Assembly (NCBI GenBank): GCA_964247055.1
Contig: OZ176052.1
Span: forward strand, 1-64,000
Reading direction: 5' to 3'
Length of the DNA: 64,000 nt
Source of the DNA: Paragordius varius
Lineage: Eukaryota > Nematomorpha
Part shown: positions 59,494 to 64,000 of the stretch, piece by piece
Position numbering within the stretch: position 1 is the stretch's first letter
How the letters are laid out: each line of letters starts with the position of its first letter
The notes under the pieces: generated by a model
What the model was told of the DNA's origin: nothing
What the model saw: only the letters and a program-made list of their open reading frames with translations
Database searches by the model: none
Made by a program: the position numbers and the translations under genes

Positions 59494-60985
59494 TGATTCA
59501 AGTTTCCAATCTATTTTTAATTTAGTTAAATATTAGTCCCAGCTCATGTATTCGATAATGAAAAAGAAAAGGGGAATATGCGGGTGCGTGCATGCCACCA
59601 ACTGGTGTTCCTGCTTCAACAAAAGATTGTTTCAGATGCAAAGAGCCAGATTTAAGCAGGTTTTGCCTGCAAATTAATAATGTGAATAGAAAAAAATTAT
59701 GGAGCCCGCACGCAATAAGACTGATTGGCAAATGAGTGAGGATGTATTACAATTCACAGGAGTTCAAATATCGATGTTTGGGAAAAGCACATGGCAAGAG
59801 ATTGGGAGGCCGACTTTAGCACCTGCGCTCCAATAGTGGGTAATAATAATAAGTACCTAATGGAACGGAATGGCCAAGCAGCTGGAATGTGTGCTTACAA
59901 TGGAGGATTGGGGTAACATTCTTAACGTAGAGCGGAAAAAAGAAAATACTTTACGGGATGAGTTTTGGATGACATTAAGAGCGGCTCGAATCATAATAAT
60001 TAGTTAGCTCCAATTTTAAATCCGATATTGAGTATAAGAAACGAATTACAAGAATCATATGGGTTGTTTTTGTATTGGGGTGATGGTCTTATTATTCCTA
60101 GGGCTTTGCGGAATGAAACATTCAGGGCTTTGCGCAATGAAACATTAAAAAATTTTCATGTTGGACATTATGGGGAAAATGTAATGAAAGAGTCTGCCAG
60201 GGCTAGGGTGTATTGGCGAGGTATAAACCAAGACATTGAAAGTTATGTGAGATCTTGTATGGAGTGTCAGTTAAACCGATTTAACATAAAAGGCAATTGC
60301 ATCCTCGTCGCCATTTCCACTACCATATCCAACGTGACCGATTTATCGTCAAACATTGCATCCAGAGATTTCGTAAACAGTATAATGTCCAATCTTTCGA
60401 GCAGATACTTTTATATCTCACTACATTTGTCCATGGAGAAATTAAGTCTGGAAGTATATGATCGCGAAACTAACTTTGATGACTATATCGATTATATAAA
60501 TAGAATGTTAAAACTCAAATTGATAGAAGCCAACGATGATATAGGAGAAAATTTGTGATTGCATCGGTCTATCCAATATTACCAATCTGAAGAGATTTTT
60601 TACCGGTACAGTTAGAGGAAATGGAGTGGGATGCTTTGCTAGCAGCTGGAAAAAATAAGCGCCGATCTATATGTTTTTTTCAGCCAGATTCCAATTTACG
60701 TAATTGCTTAGGGAGGCCACGGAATCGGTGATAAAATATTTGATTCGAGTAAAGGATTTTGCTGCCAAGTGCAAGTTTGGGCAAGATGCCGAATGGTTTT
60801 GTTAGCAGGTTACAAAACTCAAAAGATTGGAGATGGATCTGCTTAAGAAATTTCCGGATGCGATGTTTGACGGTAAACCGGACACGTTAAAGATGGTGGT
60901 GGAAATATGGTAATATAAAAAAACATTGAATCAAGTTTCCAATCTATTATAATATTAATTAAATATTAGTTCCAACTTATGTATC
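59494..60985 (+). pseudogene. rearranged Ty3/Gypsy-like retrotransposon remnant
   Basis: Plus-strand pieces in unusual order. Near 59610-59665 there is a gag-like zinc knuckle, CFRCKEPDLSRFC, with its usual Gly-His reduced to Asp. At 60028-60290 an open frame holds the integrase N-terminal zinc-binding module: a WGDGLIIPR lead, H-V-G-H-Y-G, then VYWRGINQDIESYVRSCMEC. The same frame then runs (60291-60558) into NFDDYIDYINRMLKL, which looks like gag, followed by broken gag-like pieces to about 60910 (CKFGQDAEW, LEMDLLKKFPDAMFDGKPD). Integrase-then-gag order is not that of an intact element, so this is a deletion or recombination product. Imperfect direct repeats of about 55 bp flank it (59494-59550 and 60928-60982). 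The 176-residue frame is probably not a gene. Confidence 0.7.
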
Positions 60986-61006
60986 TAATGAATTTTTCCT
61001 TTAGAG

Positions 61007-62708
61007 CAGGGGTGTCCAACACAAATGGCTTGAAGAGCCACCTTTTCGATTTTAAAATTCCAAAGAGCCACTTTTTATTTATATATATCAAGACATTGGT
61101 AACAAATAAATTTATTATATTAACATATAGATGTGCTAATTTTCATATCAAAAAGAAAATAAACAGTACAAATATAATAATGCTTTGCCAATTAAATAAT
61201 ATCAATGTGTAAAAAAAGATAAAAATACATGGATACGGTAAACTTATTGCAATTCGATAGTATGACCAGAATAGACTGTGGTGAATTTAATCGCAAAAAT
61301 GTAACCTTATTTATTCAGACAGCGAGTTTCATGAGGTGCGTACATGAAATTATAAAATGTTAAATATTTCGCGGGATACAAGATCACAATCAAGCAAGGG
61401 ACCTGACTTAAAATTAAGTGCCTAAAAGCACATATATTAGCATCTTCAATTGATAGTCTCTACAAAAGAAATGTTACCTTCGTAAAGGGAGATGATAATT
61501 ATGCAATTTAAAATGTATTAAGTTAAATATAAGCGTGCCTTGTTTGCTAACGATTGGTGCCCATCCACGATAGAAAAAACAAGGGTAAGATGGAAACCGA
61601 TGCGATAAATTTGATCAAATATATATAATGCATTGACACAGTAAAAATCTCTGCGCACATGATTGTTGTCGAGGATAATGTCTAATAAAGTTTTTTTTTC
61701 TAAATAAAAATAAAATATATTTTCCATTACATAATTAAATTTTTAATGGGATATTTGTTTTGTAATTTTTTTGCTTAATTTATTCAGATCTATATCAATA
61801 TTTGATACAGCACATCTCAATTCATTCCCCAAGTTTTCATCAGTTAATAAAGAACAAAGAAATTTTGTGTATTTCATTTTAGAAAAAAACTTAGATAAGT
61901 GGACCCAAAAGCACAAATTAATCTTTGTGCGAAAAATTTTAAATTAGGAAATTTATTCAATTTTATGTTTGCCAAATATATAATTTTAATTCATTATTGG
62001 ATTGCAAATCTAGTAATTTCATTTGTAAATTAATAGGAGCGTTGATAGCCTCATCGTAGAATGGACAACAAAATAAATCAAATATTTTTTCTTTTTTTAT
62101 CATATCCCCGTATCGATTATTAAAAGCTTTTGATATGTTAATTTGATCTGCATATTTTGAAAAATCGTTAGTTATACCAGCTTGAAATCTATTCGATTCT
62201 GGAAAATGTTCAGCATTATTTTTTTTAAATGGCATTCAAATAACGTCAATTTTTTACAAAACGCTTTAATATGGTTATTCGAATCAACAAATAAATTATC
62301 TTGCTTTTGCAAGGATTCATTTAATTGATTTAGTTTTTCGGTAATATCTACGGAAAAACATAAATCTGACAACCAATCTTCATTCGTTAATTCCTCTACC
62401 AAATAATTATTCTGCAATAGAAAAATATTTATTTCTTTTAATAATAACAAATAAAACCTTTTTAGACATATTTCCCTCGACTAAGCCACCTTACATTAGA
62501 AAAATATAAGATCTCCATATTCTGAATGAATTTCTTTTAATAACTCCTTCAAGCGCCTATGCTTCAAAGCATGAGATTTTATAAAATTAATTGCTTTAAT
62601 AACAACGGTCACAACATTGTCCATTGTCAGAGTATGTGCGCAGAGATTTTCACGGTGAATCATGCAATGCATTATATATATGTAGTAAATCAGGAAACCG
62701 TAAAACAA
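61007..62708 (-). mobile_element. hAT transposon, one end visible, cut by a Gypsy element
   Basis: CAGGGGTGTCCAACACAAAT at 61007 is a typical hAT tip, followed by paired GAGCCAC motifs. The transposase runs leftward on the minus strand, with its C-terminus nearest this tip. Its N-terminal half and the other hAT tip are absent: homology stops near 62690-62708, where Gypsy-type sequence starts. The simplest reading is a Gypsy insertion, with the rest of the hAT beyond the window. Confidence 0.75.
61745..62708 (-). pseudogene. GTF2IRD2-like hAT transposase, C-terminal half, frameshifted
   Basis: On the minus strand the blocks appear in family order. At 62665-62510 are HCMIHRENLC, VIKAINFIKSHALKHRRLKE and EIHSEYGDL. 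At 62480-62465, in a shifted frame, comes RWLSRGK. At 62400-62240 are EDWLSDLCFSVDITEKLNQLN and HIKAFCKKLTLFECHLK. At 62200-61970 are the helical part and PINLQMKLLDLQSNNELK. The C-terminal dimerisation region follows (FFSKMKYTKF, LLTDENLGNELRCAVS, about 61890-61790). At least three frame breaks (near 62490, 62235 and 61960) inactivate it. Confidence 0.88.
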
Positions 62709-62945
62709 TAAGGTTTATTGAGATAAAATGCAAAAACTAAACTACATACAGTTTGCGATGTATATATACTTTTTGTGAATACAATATTTACATGTTAAGC
62801 CAAGGTAAAATAACTTGTGCAGGTTAAATACAAAATTGATACAATCGTTTAACTCATATATAAAAGGTCATCAAAATGTATTCAAATCTAATATATAAAT
62901 TGGTCTTGTCTAAGGTTAACTAACTTGATGTATTCTAATCTATCA
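62709..62945 (-). repeat. possible 3' LTR of the minus-strand Gypsy element
   Basis: This AT-rich stretch lies between the end of pol (stop near 62953) and the hAT breakpoint, where a 3' LTR would be. On the minus strand a purine run AAGGAGATA precedes TGATAGATTAG, and AATAAA occurs near the far end. The 5' LTR is outside the window, so this cannot be confirmed here. Confidence 0.4.
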
Positions 62946-62952
62946 TATCTCC

Positions 62953-64000
62953 TTATCCAAATCCGAGCCGATCCGGTGCTTTTCTTTCCTTAAGAGGATA
63001 TCTCCTTTCAGGTTCTTTCTCAGTTGTTTTTTCCGTTCTTATTTCAACCTGGGTGTCTTTCTCGTTTTCTTTTTCTTTGCTTGGTTCCTCCCCCACCTCC
63101 CGATTATTGGTTGTCATCTCTTCATCTGTTTGGTTTATCGTTACATTATCCTCCTCCTCAACGCCGTTCTCGACTCCGGTCGGCCGTAATTGATCCGCAT
63201 GCTTGCGAAGTGTTCGATTTCCATCTTTAACCGTGTACGAGGGTACCCCTGTTCTCTCCAAAATTATACCTTTTCTCCACCCTGAATTGATTTCATTCTT
63301 TATGTACACTTCTTCGTCCGGTCTAAAAGTTTGATTAGGAATTATGTCGTTCTCTAATTGTTGTGCGGGTGTTTCCCTAACCCAAGAGAAGGGGGTATTA
63401 ATTGGTCTTTTCAGAATAAATTATACGGGCACTCTTTTGTGGCGCTATGTACGGCGGAGCGATAACCCCATAATACTTGGTTTATTTTTTTGTCAGGAGT
63501 CAGCTTAGAATCCGTTAACGATTTATAGTGTGCTTTTAAGGTGTAAATGACTCGTTCCACCAGCCCATTTGTTCGTGGATGATAGGGGGCGCTAGTGACG
63601 TGTTTGATGTTTGCTCGTTGCAAGGTCTCATTAAAATCTTTCGATGCAAAATATGTTGCATTATCGGTAACGATCATTCGGGGAAACCCGTACCTTACAC
63701 ACCAAATTTCCAACCAATGTGGAATGTTTGCAGAATTAACAGTTCTTAGCAATTCGACTTCAACCCATCTGGAGTTACTATCGATAGCTACTAACCAATA
63801 CAACCCATCTATAGGACCGGCAATATCAAGATGTATCCTTTCCCAGATACCCGTATTAAAATTCCATTTATACGTTGGATTACTTTTTATGTTACTCCGG
63901 TTTAACTGACACCCCATACAAGATCTCACATAATTTTCAATATCTTGGTTTATACCTGGCCAATAAACCCTAGCCTTGGCAGACTCTTTCATTACATTAG
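62953..64000 (-). pseudogene. Ty3/Gypsy integrase and pol C-terminus, frameshifted, partial
   Basis: The minus-strand frame 63992-63411 contains the end of the integrase zinc module (YVRSCMGCQLNR) and the core. The catalytic triad is in place: D in HLDIAGP, D in VTDNATYF, and E in NGLVERV, with the usual 35 residues between the second D and E. A stop at about 63411 is followed one frame over by continuing homology. The frame 63309-62953 encodes the pol C-terminal module (GWRKGIILER, SYTVKDGNRTLRKHADQLRP) and a charged tail. A single-base shift near 63413 therefore breaks an otherwise well-preserved pol. Upstream pol and gag lie beyond the right edge. It is closely similar to the integrase scrap at 60028-60290. 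Confidence 0.88.

Overview
The window is a left-hand chromosome end of an animal. It opens with about 6 kb of CCCTAA repeats, whose G-rich strand TTAGGG runs toward the left end. The rest is very AT-rich DNA with spliced genes, short GT-AG introns and many decayed transposons. TTAGGG telomeres argue against most insects (TTAGG) and nematodes (TTAGGC). A nephrin/Kirrel-type immunoglobulin gene suggests a bilaterian. I cannot name the species or phylum.

Layout. 1-6038 telomere, joined directly to a hAT transposon with no visible left end (6039-7910). 9126-12111 is a DNA transposon with about 730-bp inverted ends. 14371-16688 is a dead hAT with exact 8-bp target duplications. 17885-18410 holds the last three exons of a secreted cysteine-rich IGFBP-like gene. 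A dead LINE reverse transcriptase fragment (18870-19215), a small TA-flanked MITE (19742-20069) and a decayed tRNA-Gln-like sequence (21095-21169) follow. 22095-27345 is a nest: an unknown decayed coding repeat is split by a hAT (22320-26397), which contains a second hAT (22437-25078), which contains a long hairpin element (23661-24843). An inverted second copy of the decayed repeat lies at 26985-27345. 27346-32475 holds no gene I can support.

Host genes. On the plus strand, 32476-38761 is a six-exon nephrin/Kirrel-like membrane protein of about 1,048 residues, with a foldback MITE in its third intron. On the minus strand, 52557-40598 is a large gene for an unrecognised, mostly disordered Gln/Ser/Tyr-rich protein. 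I could join nine consecutive exons with matching splice phases, to about 2,040 residues. It carries a repeated SPEAVMAHLHHV-type motif and two mutually exclusive, phase-compatible last exons. Its first exon was not found.

Right side. Repeats again: a hAT MITE with perfect 8-bp duplications (52902-54108) related to the element at the telomere, a second member of the 21-bp-repeat MITE family (57871-58440), a scrambled Ty3/Gypsy remnant (59494-60985), a GTF2IRD2-like hAT (from 61007) and a minus-strand Gypsy pol end that runs off the window. Exon limits were read by eye from splice sites and reading frame; no transcript or database evidence was available.
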